Below are positions 11,894 to 23,796 of a stretch of 64,000 nt of DNA, piece after piece. This DNA is from Rhineura floridana (taxonomy: Eukaryota > Chordata > Lepidosauria > Squamata > Rhineuridae), in contig NC_084480.1 of NCBI RefSeq assembly GCF_030035675.1, forward strand, positions 15,395,263-15,459,262, in the 5' to 3' direction. Under the pieces are notes generated by a model. That model did no database searches. It saw only the letters and a program-made list of their open reading frames with translations, and was not told where the DNA came from. The stretch's first letter is position 1. Each line of letters starts with the position of its first letter. The translations under genes were made by a program, and so were the position numbers.

Positions 11894-12115
11894 AAAAGGA
11901 GAGTGAGCATGCACATCTATTTCACTGCACATGTGTCTGCTGGGGAGCTGTACCCAATCACAACTTCCCAGTGTCAGCACAAACAGCAAAACAGGCAGGT
12001 GTATGACTGTCACACGCTTGACAATGTGCATGTGATTTTATCCATTTTCTACATGAAAGTTCTATTCGTATAGAAATACTTTACATTTGAAGTGTCCAAA
12101 TCATTGTGCTACAAC

Positions 12116-12119
<4 letters not shown>

Positions 12120-12166
<47 letters not shown>
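12120..12166. repeat. (CT)n microsatellite
   Basis: A run of about 23 perfect CT units, flanked by unique-looking intron sequence. Confidence 0.95.
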
Positions 12167-12168
<2 letters not shown>

Positions 12169-12689
12169 AACTCAGCTGCACCATCTAGTGTTAAGGACAA
12201 CATAATATATTTTTAATCAATTCTCATTCCCAAAGGTATAATTGTTTTGATTAAAATAACACCATTTGAGAAACCCAGTCATAAGTCTCAAGTACTGCTA
12301 AGTGAAACTGAACTTGGTATGTATACCAAATTATAATGCTCACTCATATAGTTTGAGATAAAGCAAAATATCCACTATAAAAACAGAGAGGGGTCCTCAA
12401 TTCTGCTTTTGTGACATTTTCCATCCCAAAGTCTACTACAAGATATCACAAATAATTAAAAAATGTGGCTGAGTTCACAGGAAGACTTGTAAGTCCTTAA
12501 TACTTTAAGTCCTTTAGTTCTTCTACATTTACACCAAGAGAGGAGTTAATGTAAAGAAATGAACAGAAGTATGCTAGTCCTCTGTCTACAAAGGCATCCA
12601 CAAAATTAGGCTGGAGCATATGTGTTCATAGCAAGCATATAAACTTACCTGAACTCCTTCTGTGATGCCCAAAAGTACCTTAATTCACA

Positions 12690-12870
12690 AATATTTATTT
12701 ATTTATTTATTTATTTATTGCACTTGTATACCGCCCCATAGCCGAAGCTCTCTGGGCGGTTTACAGCAACCAAAAACATTAAAACAAATATACAATTTAA
12801 AACACATTTTAAAAACAATTTAAAACACAATTTAAAAATTTAAAACAATATAAAAACAATTATGGCTACT
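12690..12870 (-). repeat. L2-clade LINE 3' end
   Basis: (ATTT)n followed by TATACCGCCCCATAGCCGAA, GCTCTCTGGGCGGTTTACA and an A-rich run with repeated TTTAAAACAC. This is the reverse complement of a GGCGGTATA-type LINE tail. Confidence 0.65.
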
Positions 12871-13204
12871 GCTGAACCAGTTAGGGCTGCTAAATCTTTA
12901 TCCAAAGCAGGCACTTATCTCTTTAAAAACTCTGCAACACCAAGAGAGAATACAGCTCTCCTGTCTCCCACTTACCCCACTATTCCTCCACTTCCTTTAC
13001 CCAACTTCTTCTCCCACCTGCTGAAGGGAAAAACCAGAGTCCTGCTTCCTACAGCAGGTAAAGAATGAGCAAAAGGAACAGTGACTGCATACTGTGTCAG
13101 TGCTGAAGAGCTTTTTAAACAGAGAGGCACCATCTGCAGGCAAAGAGCTACAAACACTAGTCTCCAAGCATAAGCAACTGACAGTCTCAACCACCTAAAC
13201 ATTG

Positions 13205-13330
13205 TTTGTTTAGAAGTATTTATAATCTGCCTACTAATCAAAGTTCTCAAGGCAGCTTACAACATAATTTGACACACATTAAAACAGACAATGGTACAAC
13301 AGTTACTAGAGCGGGACAAAGGTATACATA
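13205..13330 (-). repeat. Degraded L2-type LINE 3' end
   Basis: GAAGTATTTATAATCTGCCT, CTCAAGGCAGCTTACAACAT and ACATTAAAACAGACAATGG resemble the LINE tail at 23.8 kb. The copy is old and short. Confidence 0.4.
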
Positions 13331-13625
13331 AAGCTCCCCTCTAATTCCCCAGTGTTCCAACCAGTGCCACTTTGCAGCTGAATCTCCTGGCCTGGAACTG
13401 ATTATTGAAACAGTGAGCTGTTAGTCTCTCACAGGCCCTGGTGGCAAACACAGGAGGTGATGAGGCACAAAAATGTTAGAAGTCACCTTCCAGTCCTCAG
13501 ATGCCTAGCTGTCCATACAGGTAACTGGCCACCACTGAATCTTTTACAGCTGGTCAAGCTGCCCCCCCACACACACACTTTCTACACATTTGACAAATCT
13601 TTTACACATTTACTAAACACGTTAC

Positions 13626-13806
13626 CTGTTTGTTGGGGTATTAAAGCTAAAAGAAAGCAGCTGATTCCAGAATGGGTCATTCTCAGATATTGCCTCTCGG
13701 CCCGACAATTTTTTTAAGTACTCATTTTCCGGAAGCTCATTAATGCTGCTGCTAGCTGCTCCCATTTTCTTATTATTTGGTCTGCACTTTTTAAGATTTC
13801 ATGTCA
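13626..13806 (-). CDS. DYM: Dymeclin, first coding exon (exon 2)
   Basis: Minus-strand translation from the ATG at 13765-13763 gives [20 protein letters not shown], then [20 protein letters not shown] and FNTPTN, 46 codons plus two bases (AG). Human dymeclin begins MGSNSSRIGDLPKNEYLKKL, then [20 protein letters not shown], so identity is unmistakable. The acceptor is TTTTTCTTCAG ending at 13807 and the donor is GTAAC at 13625-13621. The 41 bases 13766-13806 are 5'UTR, and the start context AGAAAATGG is good. Dymeclin (669 residues in human) is a Golgi-associated protein needed for secretory traffic, and human loss causes Dyggve-Melchior-Clausen dysplasia. The Met-Gly start with a small residue at position 6 fits the N-myristoylation reported for the family. 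Only this coding exon is in the window. Confidence 0.96.
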
Positions 13807-14009
13807 CTGAAGAAAAACACACAAAGAGATTGAAAAAGATTAAAATCCACTAACAGCACCACATCTTTTCCGCAAAGACTGCACAAAATAATCTCAAAGA
13901 GAAACAAAATTCTTGTTTAATTCCAAAACATCCATAAAACTGAAGAATCAAACCAGGACCAAGTTTTACTGATTTTAATAAAGTGTAAGGTGCTAAGAGA
14001 AAATGAAAG

Positions 14010-14725
14010 TATTATATTTAATTTATATCCCTCTCTTTAATGCACATCCTCAAGGATATATATATAACAAGTTGAAATCAATAACAATGTAACAAAACAA
14101 ACAGCAACCTAACCAGGTTAGAATAGGAATTCCAGCCCTGGGAAAATAAAAGAAGGGTTTTAGATAGCACTGAAAAGACATCAGACATGGCAGACATCTT
14201 GAGGAGAGCATTCCAAAGCCACAGTACCATCACAGAGAAAGCCATAATTCCAGTCAAAACCCATCTCATTTCTGATGGGGTCCGAAGGAACTCCAAGGGC
14301 TATCTTATGTTTTTAAGTTGATCCAAAGGATTCCAGGGTGGCAAACAACAAAACAATAACAATATATATAAAGATTTTAAAAACAAGTGAATATCGTCAC
14401 AGCTAAATAATGTCAAGGTTGCCAAGAAAAATATCTTTCAGCCACAAAATGCATTGGTGAACAGGAATGCTTTTAAATTCCTAAATATTAATGAAGTAGA
14501 TGCACCTCACCAAGGAGGGCATTCCATACGTGGGGGACCACTATCAAGAAGGCCCTGCCACATGTCAGCACCAGTTGAGTAGCACCCAGCAGTGGCACCA
14601 CCTACAGGGCCTCCCCTAATAATCTTCTCAAATATCAGGCCATTTAGTACTTTGTATGCTAATACTAACATATTTTCCTGCCATAACAGCAACTGCATTT
14701 TTTGGTCCAAAGCCTGCTTTCAAGA
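14010..14725 (-). repeat. L2-clade LINE 3' UTR/ORF remnants
   Basis: Two related stretches (14010-14340 and 14340-14725) hold degraded C-terminal ORF and 3'UTR motifs of the L2 clade: GAGAGCATTCCAAAGCC, AAGGAGGGCATTCCATACGT, CCTTTTCAAATATC-like and GGCCATTTAGTACTTTGTAT. The same order of motifs (ACTTTGGG, CTTTGTACACC) occurs in the 55.6 and 23.9 kb L2 copies. They are old and only loosely delimited. Confidence 0.5.
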
Positions 14726-15409
14726 GTTAAGCAGGGAGGGGGATGAACAGCACTTCATACACACAACTCCACCACTCTACTTCTGATACAGATACATTGA
14801 TACACTGCAAGAGATATGAGGGCCAAGAAAAAAAAATTTTTTTAAATTTTTTTGCACACGAGGGATTTTTCCCCAAAGAGGTATTTTTTTCTTTAAAAAA
14901 TGGGATTAGGCCTATTTTCTTTTAGAATACTTAATAAAATGTTTTAAGACAAGATATTAATATATTGCTATCCAGCATCCCCCTCCCAAATGATTTCTAA
15001 AAACTGTATGATAGTCCTGCATAGAAATCTTCCTATTTATTTTGTGCAGCAGGGTCTATATACAGTATCAGATATTCCTATATATGGAGGATACAACAGC
15101 AAGATGCATTTTTGCCTCCAGGGAGCACTGCCGTTTTCACAACAGAAAGGATTCAGTGCGTTCTTTGCTTCTCAGCTTCCTCTTATTGACATTTGATCTA
15201 GAGGCTGGTAAAGCTCTTTCTGTTCTCCTGATTAAGCCTCAAAGAACTGGGGACAGAATCCAGCACTACATGAGTGGACTTCTGCTCATGCAGTGGTACT
15301 TCACCTTCCTGTCCTTCCCTCTGCAGCCCCTCCCCCAGTTTTCTGAACAAGTGCTCAGACACTGTGAAGAAGACTAAGGTTTGTACCCAATAACGTTATC
15401 CTGCTAGTA

Positions 15410-15616
15410 CAGGGGTGGGGAATCTCCAGTCCTCCAGTCAAGCTTGGCCTTCCAGGCCTCCCCATTTGGCCCATGAGGCTGTTTTGGAGAAGCCACACTC
15501 ACCTACCCTACACCTGATGTCATACAGGATGACCCCACCCACCTGTCAAATTTGGCCCATGAGGCCAATCCTGGTAAGAATCTGGCCCACAGAGCCAAAA
15601 AGGTTCCCCACCCCTG
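15410..15616. mobile_element. Short non-autonomous hAT-type transposon
   Basis: The 207-bp unit starts CAGGGGTGGGGAATC and ends GGTTCCCCACCCCTG, which are inverted repeats. The flanking octamers TGCTAGTA and TATTAGCA agree at 5 of 8 positions, compatible with an aged hAT 8-bp target duplication. The inside repeats TTTGGCCCATGAGGC and has no coding capacity. Confidence 0.7.
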
Positions 15617-16148
15617 TATTAGCACAAAGACTGCTGCCTGTGCAACAGGACTTGCTCCCCTAGTGTGTCCCCCATACCCTCCCAAATCTACTGTGGAGGG
15701 TTGGTGGAAAACCCAGACCAGATCTTGGGGGGTGCAGGGAGAAGAAGTGTCATTGTGCTGGCAGAACTCCTTGCACTAACGGGCTGACTTCATTAGATAC
15801 AACCCTGTGTTCAGAATATAACAACTTTTTATTTTACGATAATGTTGATGATTTCTTTTGTTTTCAGCCTTAACTTTTTGTCTGACTCTCAAACGGCAAA
15901 AATTAAGAGATCATTCATTAGAGTTCAGCAGCATGTAGCTCCATTTGTAACAAAAAAATTAAAACATTTTAAGGTACATTCAAGTACTAAATTTGTAATT
16001 GTCTTATTAAACTGTTTTTAAATTTAATATAGCAGACATGATAATTTTGAGCAAGCCAAGTTATACATAATACTTTTTATGTTCCCAAATAAAGATCTGT
16101 CAAGGATGCTAAAACAAAACCTATAGAAGGTGATCTCCAACTAAATCA

Positions 16149-16214
16149 TGCTCAGAGTAGACCACCGAATTGAATGGACTTAAGTCAATCGATTTCAATG
16201 GGTCTACTCTGAGT
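16149..16214. repeat. Foldback element (CTCAGAGTAGACC family)
   Basis: CTCAGAGTAGACCACCGAA on the left pairs with TTTCAATGGGTCTACTCTGAG on the right around a short centre. It belongs to a type of small palindrome seen elsewhere in the window (58.8, 26.3 kb). Confidence 0.5.
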
Positions 16215-18288
16215 ATGACTAACACTGGATAATACCCTGCATATTTTTCCATTTTCCTCCCAAAATCTAGAATATATACTTTTTTCCATAGTTTCAAAAT
16301 TTGCAAAAACGTTACATTTTTCTCCCTGCTTTCACAGTGATTCTTTTCTTTTTGTCTTGCTTCCCAAGACTCAACATTCCTCTCTAAATTGCTTGTTCCA
16401 CTTTCCCCAGAACATTATTTGCTGTCCTGTGCATGTTCAGAGAAGGATTGGTTGTTGGAGGCAGAAAATAGGGCTAGGCAGAAACAAGTTCTGTGAAGAC
16501 AAGAACCAAACTTTGATAAACAGAATGTTTACAAGCATTCAGTGTGGAAGTAGAGAAGGCAGCACTTTTCTTAGGATGGGTCAGGGATCACTAGTGGGCC
16601 TCAGTTCATTTTTAGATAAGCCTCGGTGCCATATCCTGCACAGTTCCTTCTCACTCAGCCACCCCACTGCCTGGCCATATGGTAGCCTTTTGGATGAAGC
16701 AATGCCAACACCAGCAACTTCCCACATGCTGAGGAAAGGTGGCCAGGAGACGGACTTTGGGGGAAGGGGGAGAGATCTCCTTCCTTTGAAGGGAAACAGC
16801 CAGGTGAGGTGTTTAAGGGAATGAGAAAGATAAATAGGTGGTGGTAATAAGAATAATCACCTCTTTATTGTTATTATCATCATCATCATTTTAAGAATTT
16901 GAAATAGTGAGGTAGGGGATAAAAGGAAAAACTGTGATAGGAGGAGGTAGTGAACATAAAAGGAGCAGAGTGGAGGGCTTAAAAAAAACTAGCAGTTTAA
17001 GGGGGATTAAGTACTGGTTAAGTGTGAATGGAGATGAGAAGAAATTACAGGAGATGACTAAAAAAAACTTTCAGAGACATGAAGGGGAGTATAAAACAGA
17101 ATAAAAAGCCTTCTCCACTTAGAGCTTCTAGATCAGCAAATTCTGTCTAAATCGGGGAGGTGGGTCACCATACATCCCAAGCTAATGCTTAGCTTGAGGA
17201 AAGGTGAGCTATGGATCTTGTTGCTACAAGCAAATCACTGTAGCAAAGAATTTCACAGTGTCCAAAGAAGGATTAGATATCATGTCAGTAACTGCTGAAT
17301 GATTCTGCCAAACTCTGCCTCTGTCACCATTTTGGCTCCACCCCTGCACCACCCTTCTATGACTGGTGGGCCTCAGTAATTCTCAGCCTGCTGAAATGAA
17401 TCCTAGGACAATAATGTTTGAGGAACCCTGGAATAAGGAAAAGCAATTGTTAATCACAGTCAATGAATGGCAATATCTAATACAAAAGAAGCTTGGCAGC
17501 TTTTGGAAAATGAGTTGCTGATGGCTAACCTAATATATACTGCATTATGTCCGAGATCCAAAGAATCTCTGTGCTTGCACATGCCTGCTGAATCTTTTTA
17601 ATGCTGTCCAAAAGAAAGACAGAAGCCCAGATCATCGAAAGTCAGATGGGTTGGATCCTCATCCTCCATTCTGGTTTGGCTCAACTTAGTTACATCCTCT
17701 GCTGCCTCCTCTTCATCTGTCAAACACTGCCATCTCAACCCAGACCAATTCAGAACTTCAGGGCTCATGACATACAGTGTGACAAGCATGTTTACTGTGC
17801 AACAAAGACATACGAGGCCTGGTTGTAAGAATGAAACTATATAGGTATCTGTTTATTTGCAACTGAACATGGACTTATGGTCAGATATGCACCACTGTTT
17901 AGGAAATATATGAAATAGGATATTTACATGTAAATCAATGTAAAACCTGATTTAAATCACACTATTTCTTGTTGATTTAAATCATTCCACTATGTGTGAA
18001 TGCTGGTGTCTGGTGACACTGGGCAATAACCAGACTTCACAGATAAAGAGTGTTTTCTGTGGGCTCTGCCTGCTTATTTGCTAGGCTCTACAAATGGTAG
18101 TGACTTGACCTGGTGGGTGGGATTTTATAGAGATGGGGTTAAGCCAGTGTAACATGCACTCAAAACTCATTTTGCCAAAGTCACTGTCTTAGCCTTTCTC
18201 GTCTGTAAAATGAGAAAAAAAGTAGCCTACCTATCAGAATTGTTATAAGTTAAAAAGGCAAATATAGCTAATGTACTTTAAAGCATTT

Positions 18289-19042
18289 CAGATACTCTGT
18301 TCATAGAGTTTTGATGGCAAGAGGTATTCAGAGGTGGTTTGCCATTGCCTTCCTCTGAGTGTGGATGCATCTCAGTCTGATTTATGTAACTTTAAAGTTG
18401 ACAGTGAGGACATTGAACTTGTCGAGGATTATCAATACCTTAGCACAGTCATTAACCAAAATGGAGACAATAGTCAAGAAATTAGACGGCAGCTAGGACT
18501 GGCGAAGGCAGCTATGAGAATACTAGAAAAGGTCCTCAAATGCAAAGATGCATCACTGAATGCTAAAGTCAGGATCATTCAGACTATGGTATTCCCGATC
18601 TCTATGTATGGATGTAAATGCTGGACAAATGCTTATCCTCTGAAAAAAGCGGATAAGAGAAAAATCATTTGAAATGTGGTGCTGGAGGAGAGCTGTGCAG
18701 ATACCATGGACCACGAAAAAGACAAATAATTGGGTGTTAGAACAAATTAAACCAGAACTATCACTAGAAGCTAAAATGATGAAACTGAGGTTATCATACT
18801 TTGGGCACATAATAAGAAGACATGATTCACTAGAAAAGACAATACTGTAATACTGGGGAAAAACAGACGGGAGTAGAAAAAGAGGAAGGCCAAACAAGAG
18901 ATGGATTGATTCCATAAAGGAAGCCACAGACCTGACCTTACAAGATGTGAACAGGGTGGTTTATGACAGATGCTACTGGAGGTCGTTGATTCATGGGGTC
19001 GCCATAAGTCGTAATCAACTTGAAGGCACATAACAGCAGCAA
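18289..19042 (+). mobile_element. Twin-primed (5'-inverted) RTE-BovB LINE
   Basis: The 14-bp direct repeat ACTTTAAAGCATTT flanks the insertion (18275-18288 and 19043-19056). The first part, 18289 to about 18380, is inverted: its reverse complement reads CAGACTGAGATGCATCCAC, AGGAAGGCAATGGCAAACC, the BovB 5'UTR also present at 60.66-60.72 kb. The rest is sense: DLCNFKVDSEDIELVEDYQY, INQNGDNSQEIRRQLGLAKA, MVFPISMYGC, MMKLRLSYFGHIIRR, SRKRGRPNKRWIDSIKEATD, then the tail GTAATCAACTTGAAGGCACA. This layout is the signature of twin priming. Confidence 0.9.
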
Positions 19043-19064
19043 ACTTTAAAGCATTTAAAATTTG

Positions 19065-19130
19065 CAATTTATCTATTTATCTATTTATTTTATATCCCAC
19101 CCTTTCTCTGAGTAGGAGCCCAGGGCAGCA
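19065..19130 (-). repeat. L2-clade LINE tail scrap
   Basis: (ATTT)n, TTTATATCCCACCCTTTCTC and GTAGGAGCCCAGGGCAGCAA are the reverse complement of the L2 tail. Confidence 0.6.
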
Positions 19131-21734
19131 ACTTAAATTATTAATTGTAATAATTACACTTAACACTTTTTAATACTATGCATACATTTTGTTTTCTCAT
19201 TTCAATAATTTCTCTGGGAACTTTAAAACAAATTCAACTTTTATTATAAAAGTTCAAATAAGGAGCAAATAGCAACCAATATGAGAGAACAGCAGTAAAA
19301 ACAAGCAAGCACACATGACTACTAGTTTGTACCCAGATGGCTATGCAACACTCTATAACAGAATGCCATTTTTTACATGTAGAAGAGCAAAGGCTTTTTC
19401 TTAATTTTGAATTAATGCATCTAAAACCTGACATTATTCAGCCTATATCTGCTGGTCACTGAGCACATATAATTGCACCACTAGTAATATCAAAATCTAT
19501 ACAAAACCTTGATTTTAGTTTAGTTTTTTTTTTCATTTAGCTCCAGAAAAAATGATTGATCCAAAACTCATTTTTCCTGGGAACTCACAAACCCTAATGA
19601 CTACACAAAGGGGAAAAAGCATTTTTTAAAGTGACTCACTCACCATCCTTGTCCCCTGTAATGTGCCACCAATATGTTAACAAATAGTTCAGGGGACATC
19701 ACATCATACATAAGATTTCCGTTTAATTAGCAAAACACTTTACAATCTCATTCACCTCCTTGTATACTCTCCTTGATTTGTCAACAGGTCAGCTAGCAGC
19801 TGTACACATCCCTTTTATAGCTGCATACCACCAGATATGTACACAAAAGGCCTCTTCTAAACAGCAGATAATGTTCAAATAATTTGAACATTATTATAGT
19901 TTTATGTGCCAAAGTAGTTTCTTACCTCTAGAATTTCTGATTGTCCTGCTGAGTAAGCCTCAAACTTCCTTTAGAGGAGGACACAACAGCTATTACAAAA
20001 TGAAAGAGATAGATAATACAGAGTTAATCAAGCAGCAATGGCAGGATTTCCTAGTTTGCTCACTCTTACAACATATTTATACATACAGAATCAGTCCTCC
20101 TGGAAAACACCTCATCTAGACCTACTAGGAAGTTAATGAATAACCTTTCCTTACTCATAAATGCATCCTGTTTCATGACAGTTTAATAGCTAGTGCAAAC
20201 ATCACCATCAAGACACTATTATTCAGGTGTCAAAGAACTTCTCTGAGCATTAGGAAGGCACCATGAAAGATTATTTAAAATGTATTAATTGTAATTGCAT
20301 ACACACACTAAATATGTATATCTATATATCCCTTCCTGTATTTACTTGCAATCCCCAATGCTGTGCCCACAGGTGCACAGCATCAGGCACCCTATCCCTA
20401 GGGTGCATGTACTTGGTGTGTATTTTAAATGTGGCATAAACTGCTTCAAAATGAAGGGTTTGCTTTGCAGCTGTCCACCATCTTCCTTTCCCCAGGATGT
20501 GAACCCAGAGGTATCCTTAGAAAATGAAGGTGGCGGATGAAGACAAATGCTTCACATGCCTAGAGGGGGAAAATAGAAAAAAACACTCCCATGGTTGCCT
20601 GATAAATTAGGTAGGGGACTGGGGGAGGCAGTGGAAAGCTAGCAAGGGGGATGAGGGAGGACAGTGTTGAGGTTGGGAGACAGTAGCGATGGGGTTAGGG
20701 AGGCAGTCGGACAGGGTTTAGGGCAGAAGGGACCCTAAAGTTAAGGGATGGCAATGCTAATTAATGGGGGTGTTTTGTCTTGTGTTTTGGGTTCCTTCAT
20801 TTTGAGTTTCTGCGTCTTTTGTGTCCATTTGTAGTGTGGCCAGAGAGGAAGGGTATGTGAGTGTGTGTATTTTGTTGCATGTGTGGCAACAAATATGTGG
20901 TTTGGCATTTGGAGCTCATGCCCAAAGAGCATTCCTTTGTGACTTACTAGGTCCCTACAGCAGCCATCTTGTGACAGTGCTCACAACAGTTTCTCAAATT
21001 TCCAAGTGTGTCCATATGCTTACGACGGTTGACAACTCCTCTAAACAGCAGAGCCGGGCTCTGTCAACATGGTCATCTCAAGAAGCTGACATACCCACAC
21101 AGAGCAACAACTGATCTTATGAACATATTTTCCTAGGTATGGATGGCACTGCGGCTTCTGTTTACAATTTACATCCCACTGAGTCAGATTTCCTTTTTGT
21201 TTTAGCCTCTATACCTAGGGTAGGTGGAGTTACTGCAATAAATATCCATATTAATTTCCTAATCAAAAATCAGAATCCGGACCCCCCATGCTACCTTTTC
21301 AACATGCCAATTTCAGCACCCAAGAAATAAAAGCAAGGGGGGAAAGAAAGGTATGAGCCTAAGACTTAAGGAGAAAGGAAACTTTCAAAAAGATGTAACA
21401 ACTTATTAAAGCACAAATAATTTTAACTTGTTTGCAACAGCGAGACCCTTCACCATAGCAACTAACACAGTCTTCTATGCTACTATAGTTTAATGTTGCA
21501 AGAATGAGACACTCCTACATCCAGGTTCACACACACACCCATCTGGCATAGCTATAAGATGCAATGTGAAAGCTTTTGCTTGTTTCTGATTAATTATCAT
21601 TTGGGGAAGTGTTGCCTGACAGTTAGTGGAACTACAGTTAGTGGAAACAAGTCAACTTCAAATGGCTTGTTTTCACTAACCATAGTTAAAACTAAGTTTA
21701 GGGTACATCTGTCATACTAAATTGTGGCTAATCT

Positions 21735-22276
21735 TGGTGACTGATCACATCTCAAAAATTACTAACCAGACAGTTTCCAAATCTTTGGCACTTCTCTCTG
21801 TACAATTGGGACTCAAATTAACGCATATGGATGTTATTGCCATGGTGCTTGTGGCAGAGTGGCAGACGACTGCAGGGGGTTGGAAAACATCCTCATACTT
21901 TACGCTGAGTAACTGGTATGCCCATGTCTGGTCCCTGGCTCTGTCTGAGAAGCTGACACAATCGATTCGACAAGCTAGGGATCATCCCAAACCAGGCTCC
22001 TTCAAAGAAACATGGTTCCCTTTCTTCACATCTGTGAATGATTTGCTGGGAGCAATAGACCACCTGTAAACCAAAGGCAGTTTTGGAAAGGATTTCTCCG
22101 ATAAGATGCTTGGTGGGAGTCCTTTTTGACTGCACGCTGGTATCCCCTTGCTCTCACCTTGTGTCAACCCCCCCCCCAGTTGAAATGTAACACTGAAACC
22201 TCATGGTTATGTTTGTGATCTTTATTGTTGTTTGTTATCCTTTTACATGTTTATTATCTTAATAAAAAATAAAAAC
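21735..22276 (+). mobile_element. L1-type LINE 3' end with target duplication
   Basis: The 12-bp direct repeat TGTGGCTAATCT flanks it (21723-21734 and 22277-22288). A 110-residue open frame with VAEWQTTAGGWKTSSYF, NWYAHVWSLALSEKLTQSIR and FPFFTSVNDLL resembles the extreme C-terminus of L1-group ORF2. The 3'UTR is about 200 bases with a C9 run and ends in AATAAAAAATAAAAA, an A-rich tail. 5'-truncation, A-tail and target duplication together establish retrotransposition; the L1 label rests on the weak C-terminal resemblance. Confidence 0.7.
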
Positions 22277-22319
22277 TGTGGCTAATCTAAAACAGAACCT
22301 TCTGATCTTCTCCTTGCAG

Positions 22320-22640
22320 TTGCATCAGAACAGGAGCTCTGCCTTGTATGCTAAACCTTCCCTTCACCTGAGACCCAGCTATTTATCAAAGAGCCTTCTC
22401 CCATATCATCCACCCCAGGCTTTGTGGTCAACGGGACGAGGGAGACCCTTCTCATTGTCCCATCATCCATCTTGCCCTACTATATGATGATGTACAAGGG
22501 TCTTCTCAGCTGTGGTCCCCCAGTTCTGGGATGCCTTTCCTGGACATTCAGGCAGTAGAGGCCCTGATGGGTTTCTGGCAGCACATAAAAATAATCCTAT
22601 TTTTGCAGACATTTGGAGTAAATTGGTAACCACTTTCTGG
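22320..22640 (+). repeat. L2-clade LINE 3' ORF remnant
   Basis: CCATCTTGCCCTACTATATG, GTGGTCCCCCAGTTCTGGGA and TGCCTTTCCTGGACATTCAG correspond to the APRLWNSLP-type C-terminal block of L2 ORF2 and its 3'UTR. It is degraded and out of frame. Confidence 0.5.
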
Positions 22641-22647
22641 TTTTATT

Positions 22648-23068
22648 CTTAAGAACATAAGAACAGACTGCTGGTTTAGGCCAAAGGCCCATCTAGTCTA
22701 GCATCCTGTTCTCTCAGTGGCCAATAAGATGCCCATGGGAATCCCACAAGCAGAGCCTGAGTACAACAGAACTCTCCCCTCCTGCGATTCCCCTGGTATT
22801 CGGAAGCATACTGCTTCTGACAGTAGAAGCAGAACATAGCCACCGTAGACAGTAGTCACTGACGGCCTTATCCTCCATGAATCTGTCTAATCTTCTTATA
22901 AAGCCATCGAAGTACAAGGCCATCACCACCTCTTGCAGGAGTAAATTCCATAGTTTAATCTATGAACTGTGTGAAGAAGTACTTTTTTTTGTCTTGTCAT
23001 GTACCTCCAGCTTCACTAGATGTTCAAAGGTTCTACTGTTATGAGAGAGGGAGAAAAACTCCCTCATG
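22648..23068 (-). mobile_element. CR1 LINE 3' end
   Basis: Starts with the reverse complement of the CR1 octamer tail (AAGAACATAAGAAC), then 3'UTR, then AVSDYCLRWLCSASTV-type translation of the ORF end (FDGFIRRLDRFMEDKAV). It is about 420 bp and 5'-truncated. Confidence 0.8.
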
Positions 23069-23796
23069 CTGTTGCTCTAATATTGTTTTTAATTGAGTTG
23101 TTTTTAATAACTTTTTAATTTGATGTACTCTTGTATTTTGTGTATTGTTGGAAACTACCCTGGAATCACACTGACATGGAAAAATAAATAAATTTAGCCT
23201 TACATCTAAATGCAGATATTGAGTCAGTTGCCTCTGAAGAATGCATTGGGCCATAAAATATTGTTCCTCATGCATCTTAGTTTCCTCTCTTCTTTATTCC
23301 ACCCAAGGTCTACAACCCAAGGAAGAGAAAAATTCAAGTTCATTGCTACCAAGAGGCTGAATAGATTTTAGCCACCTTAATTACAAAGAGGTTCATATGA
23401 CACTCAGATAATTGCTAAATCTGTATCTAAAACATTATATCCAAAACCTGCTGTACTGCTACTGAGCAACTAAAATAGGCAGTTTGACTGCAAATTCTGA
23501 ATATTGAATGGTATATAAATTCCTGAAATAAACACACACTAGCCTAATGTCACACAACATGACATTACACCAGAACCACAGTTGCATAACATGTACCACC
23601 AATATTTACAGCCAAAATGTAAATCCTCTACAAAGGCAACGTTGTGTGGGTACCATGGATCACGCTCATTACTACATTACAAAGTATCATAATTATAGCT
23701 CTTTGCTGTGTAATTTCAATTTACTATCAATTCATTTAAGTTCACCCTGCCAGCTGTATCACTATTTTAAATATCTTGAACTGGTGCAGCACCTTT

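Larger units (their letters stand above)
1..13625 (-). other. DYM: DYM intron 2, left part (runs off the window)
   Basis: This is everything downstream of the splice donor of the first DYM coding exon on the minus strand. No further dymeclin exon was recognised; the family sequence expected next (around SELKLLEEA and HIFIWQTHN in the human protein) is absent, so exon 3 should lie beyond the left edge. The recognised repeats are listed separately. I see no gene or repeat I can name in about 1-630, 840-2460, 7440-8600, 10040-11790 and 12170-12690; these look like ordinary AT-rich intron. Confidence 0.7.

Noticed and set aside
21722-22069. A 115-codon plus-strand frame as a possible host exon
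   Set aside because: It is the end of an L1-type element bounded by a target duplication and an A-rich tail.
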